Shown: in pieces, positions 46,361-55,702 of the stretch
Position numbering within the stretch: the first letter of the stretch is position 1
Layout of the letters: every line of letters begins with the position of its first letter
DNA from: Microbacterium sp. Se63.02b
GTDB lineage: Bacteria; Actinomycetota; Actinomycetes; Actinomycetales; Microbacteriaceae
Assembly (NCBI RefSeq): GCF_014171575.1
Contig: NZ_CP050453.1
Span: forward strand, 2,604,001 to 2,668,000
DNA length: 64,000 bases
Direction: 5' to 3'
Translations under genes and position numbers: made by a program
Notes under the pieces: generated by a model
What the model saw: the letters and a program-made list of their open reading frames with translations, nothing else
What the model was told of the DNA's origin: nothing
The model's database searches: none

Positions 46361-47440
46361 GATGCCGATCCTATCGAGGCCAGCGCATCGAGGAACGCCG
46401 TGGTCTCGGCCTCGGTGCCCGCGCTCACCCTGAGGTGTCCGGGGATCCCGACATCGCGCACCAGCACGCCGCGGTCGTACAGCTGCTGCCATGTCGTGTG
46501 CGGGTCCGCCACCCCGCCGAAGAGGACGAAGTTCGACCACGATTCGTGCGGTGCATAGCCGAGCGCTTCGAGAGTCGCGGTGATCCGGTCGCGCTGCTCG
46601 ACGATCTCCTCGACCATCCCGAGCATCACGTCGGCATTGCGCAGTGCCGCGACCGCGGCCGCCTGCGTGAGCGCACTCAGGTGATACGGCAGGCGCACCA
46701 GACGCAGCGCATCGATGAACGCGGGGTCGGCCGCCAGGTATCCGACCCGCGCCCCGGCGAAGGCGAACGCCTTGCTCATGGTGCGGGACACCGCGAGGCG
46801 AGGACGCCCGTCGAGGAGCGTCAGGGCCGAGGGGCGTCGTGGGGCGCGAACTCCTGGTAGGCCTCATCGACGATCACGATCCCTCGAGCGGCCTCGTACA
46901 CGGCCTCGACGACATCGAGTCCGAGCGGAGTGCCCGTGGGGTTGTTGGGCGTGCACAGGATGATCACGTCGGGGTCGGCGGCGCGCACCTGCTCCGCGGC
47001 TTCCTCGGGGTGATCGTGTAGTCGGGCTGCCGCGTGCCGGCGATCCAACGGGCCCCGGTCCCCTGCGTGATGAGCGGATACATCGAGTACGTGGGTGCGA
47101 AGCCGAACGCGGTGCGCCCCGGCCCTCCGAAGGCCTGCAGGATGTGCTGGAGCACCTCGTTCGATCCGTTGCCCGCCCAGATCTGGTCCGCGGAGAGGCC
47201 GTGCCCCAGATACTCGGCGAAGGCCTCCCGGAGTGCCGTGAACTCCCGGTCGGGGTACCGGTTGACCTCGTGGATCGCCACCGCGATGTCGTCGAGGATG
47301 TCGCTCGCGACGGCATCCGGGATCGGATGCGTGTTCTCGTTCACGTTCAACGCGATCGGGAGGGGCGCCTGCGGTGCACCGTAGGGCGTCAGACCGCGAA
47401 GATCATCACGAAGAGGAAGATCATTGAGGGAGAAGGTCAC
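46357..47440 (-). CDS. hisC: Histidinol-phosphate aminotransferase (two frame changes)
   Basis: About 361 aa fold-type I PLP enzyme. Segments in order: [51 protein letters not shown]; break at 47006-47010; [41 protein letters not shown]; break at 46831-46834; then [18 protein letters not shown] with the PLP lysine. An ATG at 47449 is possible, but the GTG at 47440 lies seven bases after TAACAT and gives the expected N-terminus. First gene of hisC-hisB-hisH-priA. Confidence 0.92.
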
Positions 47441-47503
47441 CCTCCCCATGTTAAGCGGCTGGTCGTGCGGATGACGAAACGTCGCGTCGCCTCCCGCGAG
47501 GCT

Positions 47504-47872
47504 TCAGTTCGTGTACTCCGCCGGGATCGCGAGCTCCTGGCCGACCTGGAGTCCACCGCTGCGCAGCAGGTTCATGCGGCTGATCTCGCCGATGACGTCT
47601 CGGGGGTCGGAGTTCGGAGCGACAGCGGTGGCGATCGACCAGAGGGTGTCTCCCGGCATGACCGTCACGGTCTCGACCGCGGCGACCGCCGTATCCGCCC
47701 CGGAGGCGGCGGCGCTGCCCCCGCTGAGTGCCGCGAACGCGATGCCGGCGGCCAGAGGAAGGGAGGCGAGAGCGAGCAGCACGCCACGTCCACGCGCCGT
47801 CAGTCGGAGTCGCGTGGCCGGTCGGGCCTGCGCCGGGATGACCGCTGCGGTGCTGAAGCTGATGCTGCTCAT
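47504..47872 (-). CDS. LysM domain protein, probable SOS cell-division inhibitor
   Basis: 122 aa. One membrane helix (about residues 30-50), short Ala-rich linker, then a single LysM domain (VETVTVMPGDTLWSIATAVAPNSDPRDVIGEISRMNLL ... LQVGQELAIPAEY) facing outside. AAGGAG precedes ATG 47872. Small membrane-LysM proteins divergent from lexA (YneA in Bacillus, DivS and Rv2719c relatives in actinobacteria) delay division during DNA damage; that role is inferred from architecture and location. Confidence 0.82.
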   Translation of the reverse strand: MSSISFSTAAVIPAQARPATRLRLTARGRGVLLALASLPLAAGIAFAALSGGSAAASGADTAVAAVETVTVMPGDTLWSIATAVAPNSDPRDVIGEISRMNLLRSGGLQVGQELAIPAEYTN

Positions 47873-47976
47873 GTCGTGCTCCTTAGCCTGTCCCTCGGCC
47901 GGAGCCTCGGGGAAGTTGGCGTAGCGTTCGCATTCCCGACTCGGCCGGGAGCCGTGAATGCGAAGCTACGTACCGA

Positions 47977-48005
47977 AGATATCTTCGAGTTCGAACATCT
48001 GTCAA
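47977..48005 (-). promoter_or_regulatory. Promoter of the LysM gene
   Basis: Minus strand: perfect -35 TTGACA (48000-48005), 17-bp spacer, -10 ATATCT (47977-47982). The spacer contains GTTCGAAC (47989-47996) and the -10 lies within the palindrome CGAAGATATCTTCG (47974-47987). These could be LexA-related, but they do not match TCGAAC-N4-GTTCGA exactly. Confidence 0.65.
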
Positions 48006-48044
48006 GTATTCTTCGAAACCACCTCCGCTTTTCGGGCGACACGC

Positions 48045-48060
48045 TCGAACAGATCTTCCA
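48045..48060 (+). promoter_or_regulatory. Candidate LexA box upstream of lexA
   Basis: TCGAAC-AGAT-CTTCCA matches 10 of 12 fixed positions of the actinobacterial SOS box TCGAAC-N4-GTTCGA. It lies 100 bp before the lexA ATG. Autoregulation of lexA makes a box here expected. Confidence 0.5.
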
Positions 48061-48159
48061 GATCGCGCCGATTCTCGGATACGGTTTCGACAAGAACACC
48101 CCACCACGGGCCTCCGACATTCGAAGAGCGACGTCGGATCACCGCACTTAAGGAGCACC

Positions 48160-48845
48160 ATGAGCGAGAACTCGGCCCCCGAGTCGGAGGCACCGCGGAC
48201 GCGCCGTCGCAAGAGCCTGAGCCCGAAGCAGATGGCGATCCTCGAGGTCATCCAGAACTCCATCGCGCACCACGGCTATCCGCCGAGCATGCGCGAGATC
48301 GGCGACGCCGTCGGCCTCAAGTCCCTCTCGAGCGTCACGCACCAGCTCGGGCAGCTCGAGTTGAGCGGCTACCTGCGCCGCGACCCCGGCAAGACGCGGG
48401 CCATGGAGGTCCTGATCGACCTCCCAGGGGCGAGCGGTGAGAACCCGGCCGATGTGGCGACTCCCGTCGGAGACGCCGCCCTCGTCCCCCTGGTCGGCCG
48501 GATCGCGGCCGGCGTGCCGATCACGGCGGACCAGCAGGTCGAGGAGATCTTCCCCTCCCGCGCCAGCTCGTCGGCAAGGGAGACCTGTTCATGCTCAAGG
48601 TGTCGGGCGAGTCCATGATCGATGCCGCGATCTGCGACGGCGACTGGGTGGTCGTTCGGTCGCAGAACAATGCGGAGAACGGCGAGATCGTCGCCGCCAT
48701 GCTCGACGGCGAGGCCACGGTCAAGGTGCTCCGCCGTCGCGACGGCCACACCTGGCTCCTCCCCCGCAACTCCTCCTTCGAACCGATCCTCGGCGACGAA
48801 TCCGTGGTGCTGGGCAAGGTCGTGGCCGTGCTCCGCGCCGTCTGA
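48160..48845 (+). CDS. lexA: LexA repressor (frameshift at 48552-48555)
   Basis: About 229 aa. AAGGAG precedes ATG 48160. N-terminal winged helix: [48 protein letters not shown]. Cleavage region includes [13 protein letters not shown] (A-G bond). After EEIFP the frame changes at CCCC and continues [34 protein letters not shown] with catalytic Ser, then [17 protein letters not shown] with catalytic Lys. Master SOS repressor, autocleaved on RecA filaments. Confidence 0.95.
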
Positions 48846-48864
48846 CGCTCCGCCGCTTCACGAC

Positions 48865-48895
48865 GAAGGCCCTCCCGGAATCCGGGAGGGCCTTC
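48865..48895. terminator. Bidirectional terminator lexA / metE
   Basis: Perfect inverted repeat with 15-bp arms: 48865-48879 and 48881-48895 (GAAGGCCCTCCCGGA and its complement) around one base. Lies between the convergent lexA and metE stops. Confidence 0.85.
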
Positions 48896-48911
48896 GCGCG
48901 GTACGGGCGGA

Positions 48912-51215
48912 TCAGGCCGTGACGTTCACGTCCTCACGCACGCGACGGGTCGCCTCAACGATGTTGCGCAGAGACGCGGTCGTCTCGTCGTATCCACGGG
49001 TCTTCAGGCCGCAGTCCGGGTTCACCCAGAGCTGACGGGTCGGGATCTCCTCGACCGCCCGGCGCAGGAGTGACTCGACCTCCTCGACAGTAGGCACCCG
49101 CGGCGAGTGGATGTCGTACACGCCGGGCCCGATGCCGTGGTCGAAGCCGACCTCCGCGATGTCGGCGACGACCTCCATCCGGCTGCGTGCCGCCTCGATC
49201 GAGGTCACGTCGGCATCCAGGGCGCGGATCGCATCGATCACGACGCCGAACTCGGAGTAACACAGGTGGGTGTGCACCTGTGTGCCGGCGGCAGCACCGC
49301 CCGTGGCGAGGCGGAACGATGCCACCGACCAGTCGAGGTACGCCGGCTGGTCTGCCTTCTTCAGGGGCAGGAGCTCGCGCAACGCGGGCTCGTCGACCTG
49401 GATGATCGCGATGCCGGCCCTCTCGAGATCGGTGATCTCGTCGCGCAGCGCCAAGGCCACCTGGTTCGCGGTCTCGCCCAGCGGCTGGTCATCGCGCACG
49501 AACGACCACGCGAGGATCGTCACGGGTCCCGTGAGCATGCCCTTCATGTGCTTCGTCGTCAACGACTGCGCATAGGTCGACCAGTCGACCGTGATCGGCG
49601 CCGGCCGCGAGACGTCGCCCCACAGGATGGAGGGACGCGTGGCACGGGAGCCGTAGGACTGCACCCAGCCGTTCTCCGTGACTGCGAAACCGTCGAGGTT
49701 CTCGGCGAAGTACTGCACCATGTCGTTGCGCTCGGGCTCGCCGTGCACCAGCACGTCGAGACCGAGGTCCTCCTGCAGCGAGACGACACTGGCGACCTCG
49801 CGGCGCAGGAAGTCGTCATAGTCCTCTGCCGGGATCTCCCCGCGTGAAGCGCGCGCGGCCCGACGGATGTCGCCGGTCTGCGGGAACGAGCCGATCGTCG
49901 TCAGGGGCAGCGCGGGAAGACCCAGCGCCTCCTGCGCGACCTCGCGCTCCTCGTACGAGACGCGGGAGAAGTCAGCTTCCCCAGCGCGCGCTGACGCACG
50001 GCACCGTCACGGACGCCAGGGGCGGTGAGGCGGTCCGCGAGTGCTGCGGACGCCGCATCGAGCTCTGCGGCGATCGCGCCTCGTCCCGCCACGAGGCCAC
50101 GGGCGAGAACACCGACCTGCTCGACCTTCTGATCGGCGAAGGCCAGCCAGGAGACCAATCGGGCGTCGAGCTGCGACTCGTCCGCGACATCGTGGGGCAC
50201 GTGCAGCAGCGAGGTCGATGTGGCTGCCGCGACGGGCGCACCGAGCGCGCGGAGTTCTTCGAGCGCACCGAAGGCCTTCGCGAGGTCACCGCGCCAGATG
50301 TTGTGTCCGTCGACGACGCCGCCGACGAGGGTCTTGCCCTCGAGGCCGGCCGCCGCGGCGGGAACGCCCCCGCGCACGAGGTCGACGGCGATGGCTTCGA
50401 CCGGCGCTGCCGCGAGCACCGGGAACACCGCGCCGAGCTCGGCGTACGGAGCGGCGACCAGGATCGACGGGCGATCGCTCGCACCGCCGAGCACAGCCAG
50501 CGCTCGCGCGGCCGCCTCCGACAGCTGCGCGACGTCCGCGGGAAGGGACTCGCTCACGAGCGCCGGCTCGTCCAGCTGCACCCACCCGCGCCTGCGGCGC
50601 GGAGCTTCGCGAGCAGTTCGACGTACACGGGGAGCACATCCTCGAGACGCGAGAGCGGGTCGAAGCCCTCCGGGGCATCGTCGGACGCCTTCGCGAGCGC
50701 GAGCAGCGTCACCGGACCGACGACCACCGGGCGGGTCACGAAGCCGGCGGCGATGCCCTCGGCGACCTCCCCGACAAGCCGTTCGCTGGAGAGCGAGAAC
50801 ACGGTCTCCGGACCGATCTCGGGCACCAGGTAGTGGTAGTTCGAGTCGAACCACTTCGTCATCTCGAGCGGCGCGCGGTCCCCTCGCCGCGGGCGATCGT
50901 GAAGTACGCGGCGAGACCGACGGTGCCGTCTGCAGCACGCAGGCTCTCGAAGCGCGCAGGGATCGCGCCGACGGTGACGGCGGCGTCGAGCACCTGGTCG
51001 TAGTACGAGAACGACTCCGGGATGGCCGAGTCGTCGCGTCCGAGCCCGAGGGCAGCGAGACGGTCGCGTGTCGCCGCACGCAGCTCGGCGGAGGTGCGCT
51101 CCAACTCCTGCTCGTCGATGCGACCCGCCCAGAACGCCTCGACGGCCTTCTTGAGCTCGCGGCGACGGCCGATACGGGGGTAACCGAGGACGGTGCCCTC
51201 AGGGAATGCGGTCAT
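48912..51215 (-). CDS. metE: Cobalamin-independent methionine synthase (three frame changes)
   Basis: About 768 aa. Transfers a methyl group from methyl-tetrahydrofolate to homocysteine without B12. N-domain: [39 protein letters not shown]-domain: [37 protein letters not shown], and zinc ligands in HTHLCYSEF and [11 protein letters not shown]. Breaks at 50880-50883 (CCCC), about 50581-50585 and 49979-49982 (CCCC). Twenty-two bases after metF in the same operon. Confidence 0.94.
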
Positions 51216-51236
51216 GGTGTTTCCTTTCGGCGGGGC

Positions 51237-52184
51237 TCAGTGGCGCAGAGCCGGGAGGATGCCGGCTTCTGCGAGGACGGTGAGGACGGTCTCGTGCTGG
51301 TTGAACGCGTAGAGATGCACGCCCGGCGCGCCTCCGGCCACGACGTCGCGGGCGAGCCGGGCGGCCCATTCGATCCCGATCTCGCGACGGCCCTGCGCCG
51401 TCGGCTCGACGTCGAGCGCGATCGCGAGTTCGCTCGGGAGGTCTTCTCCGGTGAGTTCGAGCACGCGCTTCAGACGGGCGGGCGAGGTGATCGGCATGAT
51501 GCCGGGCAGGATCGGGATCGACACCCCGGCGGCACGAGCGCGCTCGACGAATGCGAGGTAGTCGTCGGGGTGGAAGAACAGCTGCGTGATCGCGAAGGTC
51601 GCACCCGCGGCCTGCTTGGCGAGGAGGGCCTCGACATCCTGCGTCCGGTGCGTCGCGCGCGGGTGCCCCTTGGGGAACGCGGCGACCGCGATGTTCACCT
51701 TGCGCCGCGGATCGACGCGCGCCGCACGGGGAAGCCCGGCACCGGGGACTCCTCGTAGGGAGCCCGCTCCGCCTGCACGCGGTCGATCAGCTGCACGAGT
51801 TGAGCCGCGCTCTCGAGGTCGCCGAGGTACCCCCTCGGTCTGGCCGACCGGCGGATCGCCGCGCAGGGCGAGGAAGCTGAGGATGCCGGCGTCGAGGAAC
51901 TCGCGGATGAGCGTCGCCGCGCCCGCATAGGTGTTGCCGACGCAGGTCAGGTGCGCGAGCGGTTCGACATCCGTGCGCTCCCTGATGAAGCGCAGCACGT
52001 CGAGCGAGCGGCCGCCCGTCGAACCGCCGGCGCCGTAGGTGACGGAGAGGAAGTCGGGTCCTGCTGCGGCGAGGCGCAGCACGGTCTCGTGCAGCGCCTC
52101 CTCGCTCGACTCCGAACGCGGAGGGTAGAGCTCGAAGGAGAAGGGCACTCGAGGGGTGCCTGAGGTCTCAGTCTCGGAAGACAT
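51237..52184 (-). CDS. metF: 5,10-Methylenetetrahydrofolate reductase (two frame changes)
   Basis: About 316 aa flavoprotein supplying methyl-THF to MetE. MSSETETSGTPRVPFSFELYPPRS, VTYGAGGSTGGRSLDVLRFI and ALRGDPP; break at 51830-51834 (CCCCC); YLGDLESAAQLVQLI; break at 51728-51731 (GGGG); then VNIAVAAFPKGHPRA, QLFFHPDDYLAFVERARAAG and PGIMPITSPARLKRVLELTG. AGGAGAGAAG precedes ATG 52184. Confidence 0.93.
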   Translation of the reverse strand: MSSETETSGTPRVPFSFELYPPRSESSEEALHETVLRLAAAGPDFLSVTYGAGGSTGGRSLDVLRFIRERTDVEPLAHLTCVGNTYAGAATLIREFLDAGILSFLALRGDPPVGQTEGVPRRPRERGSTRAADRPRAGGAGSLRGVPGAGLPRAARVDPRRKVNIAVAAFPKGHPRATHRTQDVEALLAKQAAGATFAITQLFFHPDDYLAFVERARAAGVSIPILPGIMPITSPARLKRVLELTGEDLPSELAIALDVEPTAQGRREIGIEWAARLARDVVAGGAPGVHLYAFNQHETVLTVLAEAGILPALRH

Positions 52185-52362
52185 CTTCTCTCCTGGGGAC
52201 AAGGCGGGCCGGGGACCGCGCACGACACAGATGGCGTCGTTCGCGGGCGGGTGCCGGGCTCGGCTGTCGCTCCACGCTCCGGGGCGAACCGGTGCGTTTC
52301 CAGAAACCTAGAACACGGCGGAGGGTCCGTGCACGTGTGTGACGTCGTGTGTCATCGCCGCA
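52185..52362 (-). other. metF leader region
   Basis: About 180 bp between metF and the divergent S9 peptidase promoter. GC-rich, with possible stems (CGCCCCGGAGCG, GCCGAGCCCGGC). I considered a SAM or SAH riboswitch but could not match a consensus, so no element is claimed. Confidence 0.35.
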
Positions 52363-52368
52363 TAGGCT
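52363..52368 (+). promoter_or_regulatory. -10-like hexamer TAGGCT of the S9 peptidase gene
   Basis: TAGGCT, then CGAGGC, then ATG 52375. No Shine-Dalgarno sequence, so a leaderless transcript is likely. Confidence 0.5.
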
Positions 52369-52374
52369 CGAGGC

Positions 52375-54237
52375 ATGTCGTCCCCGTACGGTTCCTGGTC
52401 CTCGCCCTTCTCCGCCGCGTCCGTCGCCGCCTCCTCCCCTCGGATCGACGGCGCCCGCTTCGTCGGTTCCGAGATCTGGTGGGGCGAGTCCGTCCCGTCC
52501 GAGAAGGGTCGGGTCACGGTGCGGAGCTCGTCCGGTGCGGAGATCCTCCCCGCACCGTGGAGCGCGCGATCCCGGGTGCATGAGTACGGAGGCGGCGCCT
52601 GGACGAGCGATGCGGTCGGCGGCCTGTACTTCGTGGATGCGGGCGATCAGCGCGTGTGGCGGCTCACGCCGGGGCAGAGCCCGTTCCGCTCACATCTCCC
52701 GGCCCCTCGCACGGGGGCTGCGCCTTCAGGGCGGCCACCTCCTCGCCGTGCGCGAAGACCTGTCGACAGAGCCGCACACTCGCGCGATCGTCGAGATCCC
52801 GCTCGACGGCTCGGCCGCCGAAGACGCTTCGGCGATCCGTGTGGTCTCCGAGGGCGACGGGTTCTTCGCCCACCCCGCTCTCCCCCCGACGGCGAGCGGG
52901 TCGCGTGGGTGGCCTGGGATCGCGGTCGCATGCCGTGGGAATCCGCCCAGGTGCGCGTCGCGGCACTCGCAGGCGGAGAAGCCCGCACGATCCCCTCGCA
53001 CGCGGCACTGCAGCCCGAGTGGCGGACGGATGCGGAGCTTCTGTTCGCCGACGACCCGAGTGGCCGGTGGGCCCTGCACCGCGTCGCGATCGACGGGAAC
53101 GGAGCGACGGCGGATCCTGAGCCGTTCGCGGCTGTCGACGCCGACACCGGCTACGGGCTCTGGGTCCTCGGGAACCGCTGGTACCAGCTGCTGGACGACG
53201 GACGGATCGTCGCCGTCCGCACGAACGGCCGCGACGCGGTGGTCGTGATCGATCCCGATGGTGCGGCCCGTCCTCTCGATGTCCCCGCCGACGGCCACGT
53301 GAGCGTGGACGACGTCGACGGCACGCGCGTCCTCCTCTCCGGCAACGGCTCCGTCGTCGCGCCAGGTCTCTGGTGCGTCGACGTCGACTCCGGGGAGGTC
53401 GTCGCAGTGCGCGGCGGTGAGCCCGTCGAGCCGGAGTGGATGCCCCGCGCCCTGCCGATCGAGGTCGAGGGCCCGCACGGCACCGTGCATGCCTTCGCCT
53501 ATCCACCCGCGAACCCCGGGGCCCAAGCGCCGGATGACGAGCTGCCCCCGTACGTCGTGCTGGTGCACGGCGGACCGACCGCGCACGTCACCGGCGCATC
53601 CTCGACGACCATCGCCTTCTACACGAGCCGCGGCGTCGGGGTGCTCGACGTGAACTACGGCGGTTCGACCGGCTACGGCCGCGACTACCGAGAGCGGTTG
53701 GACGGGCAGTGGGGCGTCGTCGACGTCGACGACGTGATCGCCGCCGCCCGCGGGCTCGCGGATGCGGGGCTCGCCGACGCCGCACGCATCGCCATCCGCG
53801 GTGGCTCAGCCGGCGGATGGACCGTGCTGTCGGCCTTGGTGCGCGGCGGCGCATTCGCTGCCGGGATGAGCCGCTACGGCGTGGCAGACCTGCGGATGCT
53901 GGCGGCGGAGACCCACGACTTCGAAGCGTCGTACCTCGACGGCCTGGTCGGACCGCTGCCCTCGTACGAGCACGTGTACATCGAGAGATCGCCACTGACC
54001 CACGTCGACCGGATCGCCGTGCCGGTGCTCCTGCTGCAGGGCGGAGAAGACCGCGTGGTGCCGCCGACGCAGTCCGAGGCCATCCGCGACGCCCTCGTCG
54101 CCCGTGGCATCGATCACGAGTACGTCCTGTATCCGACCGAGGGTCACGGCTTCCGCAGCGCCGAGAACATCATCGATGCGCTCGAACGGGAACTGACCTT
54201 CCTCGGACGCGTGTTCGGCTTCGAACCGCGCCTGTGA
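52375..54237 (+). CDS. S9 family prolyl oligopeptidase (two frame changes)
   Basis: About 621 aa cytosolic serine peptidase. A beta-propeller first half (VHEYGGGAWTSDAVGGLYFVDAGDQRVWRL, SPDGERVAWVAWDRGRMPWES) and an alpha/beta-hydrolase second half with catalytic Ser in RGGSAGGWTVLS, Asp in LLQGGEDRVVPPTQ and His in YPTEGHGFR. Frame changes near 52670-52710 and in the CCCCCC run 52882-52887. Relatives are acylaminoacyl or dipeptidyl peptidases; specificity is not evident. Confidence 0.9.
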   Translation: MSSPYGSWSSPFSAASVAASSPRIDGARFVGSEIWWGESVPSEKGRVTVRSSSGAEILPAPWSARSRVHEYGGGAWTSDAVGGLYFVDAGDQRVWRLTPGQSPFRSHLPAPRTGAAPSGRPPPRRARRPVDRAAHSRDRRDPARRLGRRRRFGDPCGLRGRRVLRPPRSPPDGERVAWVAWDRGRMPWESAQVRVAALAGGEARTIPSHAALQPEWRTDAELLFADDPSGRWALHRVAIDGNGATADPEPFAAVDADTGYGLWVLGNRWYQLLDDGRIVAVRTNGRDAVVVIDPDGAARPLDVPADGHVSVDDVDGTRVLLSGNGSVVAPGLWCVDVDSGEVVAVRGGEPVEPEWMPRALPIEVEGPHGTVHAFAYPPANPGAQAPDDELPPYVVLVHGGPTAHVTGASSTTIAFYTSRGVGVLDVNYGGSTGYGRDYRERLDGQWGVVDVDDVIAAARGLADAGLADAARIAIRGGSAGGWTVLSALVRGGAFAAGMSRYGVADLRMLAAETHDFEASYLDGLVGPLPSYEHVYIERSPLTHVDRIAVPVLLLQGGEDRVVPPTQSEAIRDALVARGIDHEYVLYPTEGHGFRSAENIIDALERELTFLGRVFGFEPRL

Positions 54238-54247
54238 CGACCTCGCG

Positions 54248-54724
54248 CTACTCCCCCACGCGGTTGCGCAGGCGCATGGCGCGCTCGGCCTCGCGGGTGT
54301 CCTGACGCTCACGCAGGGTCTGGCGCTTGTCGTACTCGCGCTTGCCCTTGGCGAGGGCGATCTCGACCTTCGCGCGGCCGTCGGAGAAGTAGAGCTTCAT
54401 CGGGATGAGCGTGTATCCGCCCGCCGAGACGGCGTGCGCGATCTTCGCGATCTCCTCGCGGTGCAGCAGGAGCTTGCGGATGCGCTTGGCCGAGTGGTTC
54501 GTCCAGTGTCCCTGGGAGTACTCCGGGATGTGCACGGCGTCGAGGAAGACCTCGTTGCCCTTGACGAACGCGTACCCGTCGCTGAGGTTCGCGCGGCCCT
54601 GGCGCAGCGACTTGACCTCGGTGCCGGTGAGTACCATCCCCGCCTCGTACGACTTCTCGATCGTGTAGTCGTGACGTGCGCGACGATTGGTCGCGACGAC
54701 CTTCTCTCCGCGTTCCCTGGGCAT
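54248..54724 (-). CDS. smpB: SsrA-binding protein SmpB
   Basis: 158 aa. Binds tmRNA and brings it to stalled ribosomes. VVATNRRARHDYTIEKSYEAGMVLTGTEVKSLRQGRANLSDGYAF, AVHIPEYSQGHWTNH and the basic tail KGKREYDKRQTLRERQDTREAERAM are all typical. AGGAG precedes the ATG. Downstream of ftsX in the ftsE-ftsX-smpB order common in actinobacteria. Confidence 0.97.
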   Translation of the reverse strand: MPRERGEKVVATNRRARHDYTIEKSYEAGMVLTGTEVKSLRQGRANLSDGYAFVKGNEVFLDAVHIPEYSQGHWTNHSAKRIRKLLLHREEIAKIAHAVSAGGYTLIPMKLYFSDGRAKVEIALAKGKREYDKRQTLRERQDTREAERAMRLRNRVGE

Positions 54725-54787
54725 GATGCTCTCCTGTTGCCGTGACGAGCTCGGCCGATCTTTCCGGTCGAGCAGCCTTTCAGGCTA

Positions 54788-55702
54788 TCAGGTGCGGAGC
54801 CAGCGCCGGATCGCGAACCCGGCGGACAGCGCGGCGAGCACGACGCCGATGCCGATCAGCACGGGCACGACGAGCACCGCGTCCTGCATCGTCACCCAGG
54901 TCGTGATGAACGGGACCCGTCCCCTCAGGTAGCCGTCGACCCCGAAGTGCATGCCGGCCACGACCGCGGCACTGGCGAGAGCCGATCCGAGGAATGCGGC
55001 GAACACGCCCTCGAGGACGAACGGCGTCTGGATGAAGCGGTTCGATGCGCCGACCAGGCGCATGATGCCGATCTCCTTGCGTCTCGCATACGCCGACAAT
55101 CGGATGGTCGTGCCGATGAGCAGTGTGGCGGCGATGAGCATGAGCACCGCGATTCCGACCGCGATATAGGTCGCCACGGTGAGCGCAGAGAACAGGGGCT
55201 CGAGATACTGCAGCTGGTCCTTGACCTGCTCGACGCCCGCCTGTCCGCTGAAGGCCTCCGCGAGCACCTGCGACTGACCGGGGTCCTTCATCGTGACGAA
55301 GAACACCTCGAACGCCTGATCCGGGGTGAGCACGCTCGCCTGGTCCTCGCCGAGCTGGGCGACGAGCTTGGCGTACGTCTCCTCCTTCGTGTCGAAGGTC
55401 ATGGAGCTGATGAGGGGCGCGAGGGCATCGCCTTCGAGCTGTGCGCGGACGGCGGCGACCTGTTCCTCGCTGGCCGCGCCGTCGATGCAGGTGTCGGATT
55501 CGGACACCGACGAGCACATGTACACGGCGACCTGCGCGCGCTCCGCCCAGTACCCGCGCATCACGCCGATCTGCGCCTGCATCAGGATCGCCGCACCGAC
55601 GAACGTCAGCGACACGAAGGTGACGAGGATGACGGAGATCACCATCGAGATGTTGCGCCGGAGCCCGCCGAGGGCCTCGGTCAGGATGAGACCGAATCTC
55701 AT
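54788..55702 (-). CDS. ftsX: Cell division protein FtsX
   Basis: 304 aa membrane partner of FtsE, controlling peptidoglycan hydrolases at the septum. MRFGLILTEALGGLRRNISMVISVILVTFVSL, an extracellular domain with two cysteines (MCSSVSESDTCIDG), and three C-terminal helices with RLSAYARRKEIGIMRLVGASNRFIQTPF. ATG 55702 overlaps the ftsE stop. Confidence 0.96.
   Translation of the reverse strand: MRFGLILTEALGGLRRNISMVISVILVTFVSLTFVGAAILMQAQIGVMRGYWAERAQVAVYMCSSVSESDTCIDGAASEEQVAAVRAQLEGDALAPLISSMTFDTKEETYAKLVAQLGEDQASVLTPDQAFEVFFVTMKDPGQSQVLAEAFSGQAGVEQVKDQLQYLEPLFSALTVATYIAVGIAVLMLIAATLLIGTTIRLSAYARRKEIGIMRLVGASNRFIQTPFVLEGVFAAFLGSALASAAVVAGMHFGVDGYLRGRVPFITTWVTMQDAVLVVPVLIGIGVVLAALSAGFAIRRWLRT

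Noticed and set aside
52185..52374. SAM or SAH riboswitch before metF
   Set aside because: Stems are possible, but conserved core nucleotides could not be matched.
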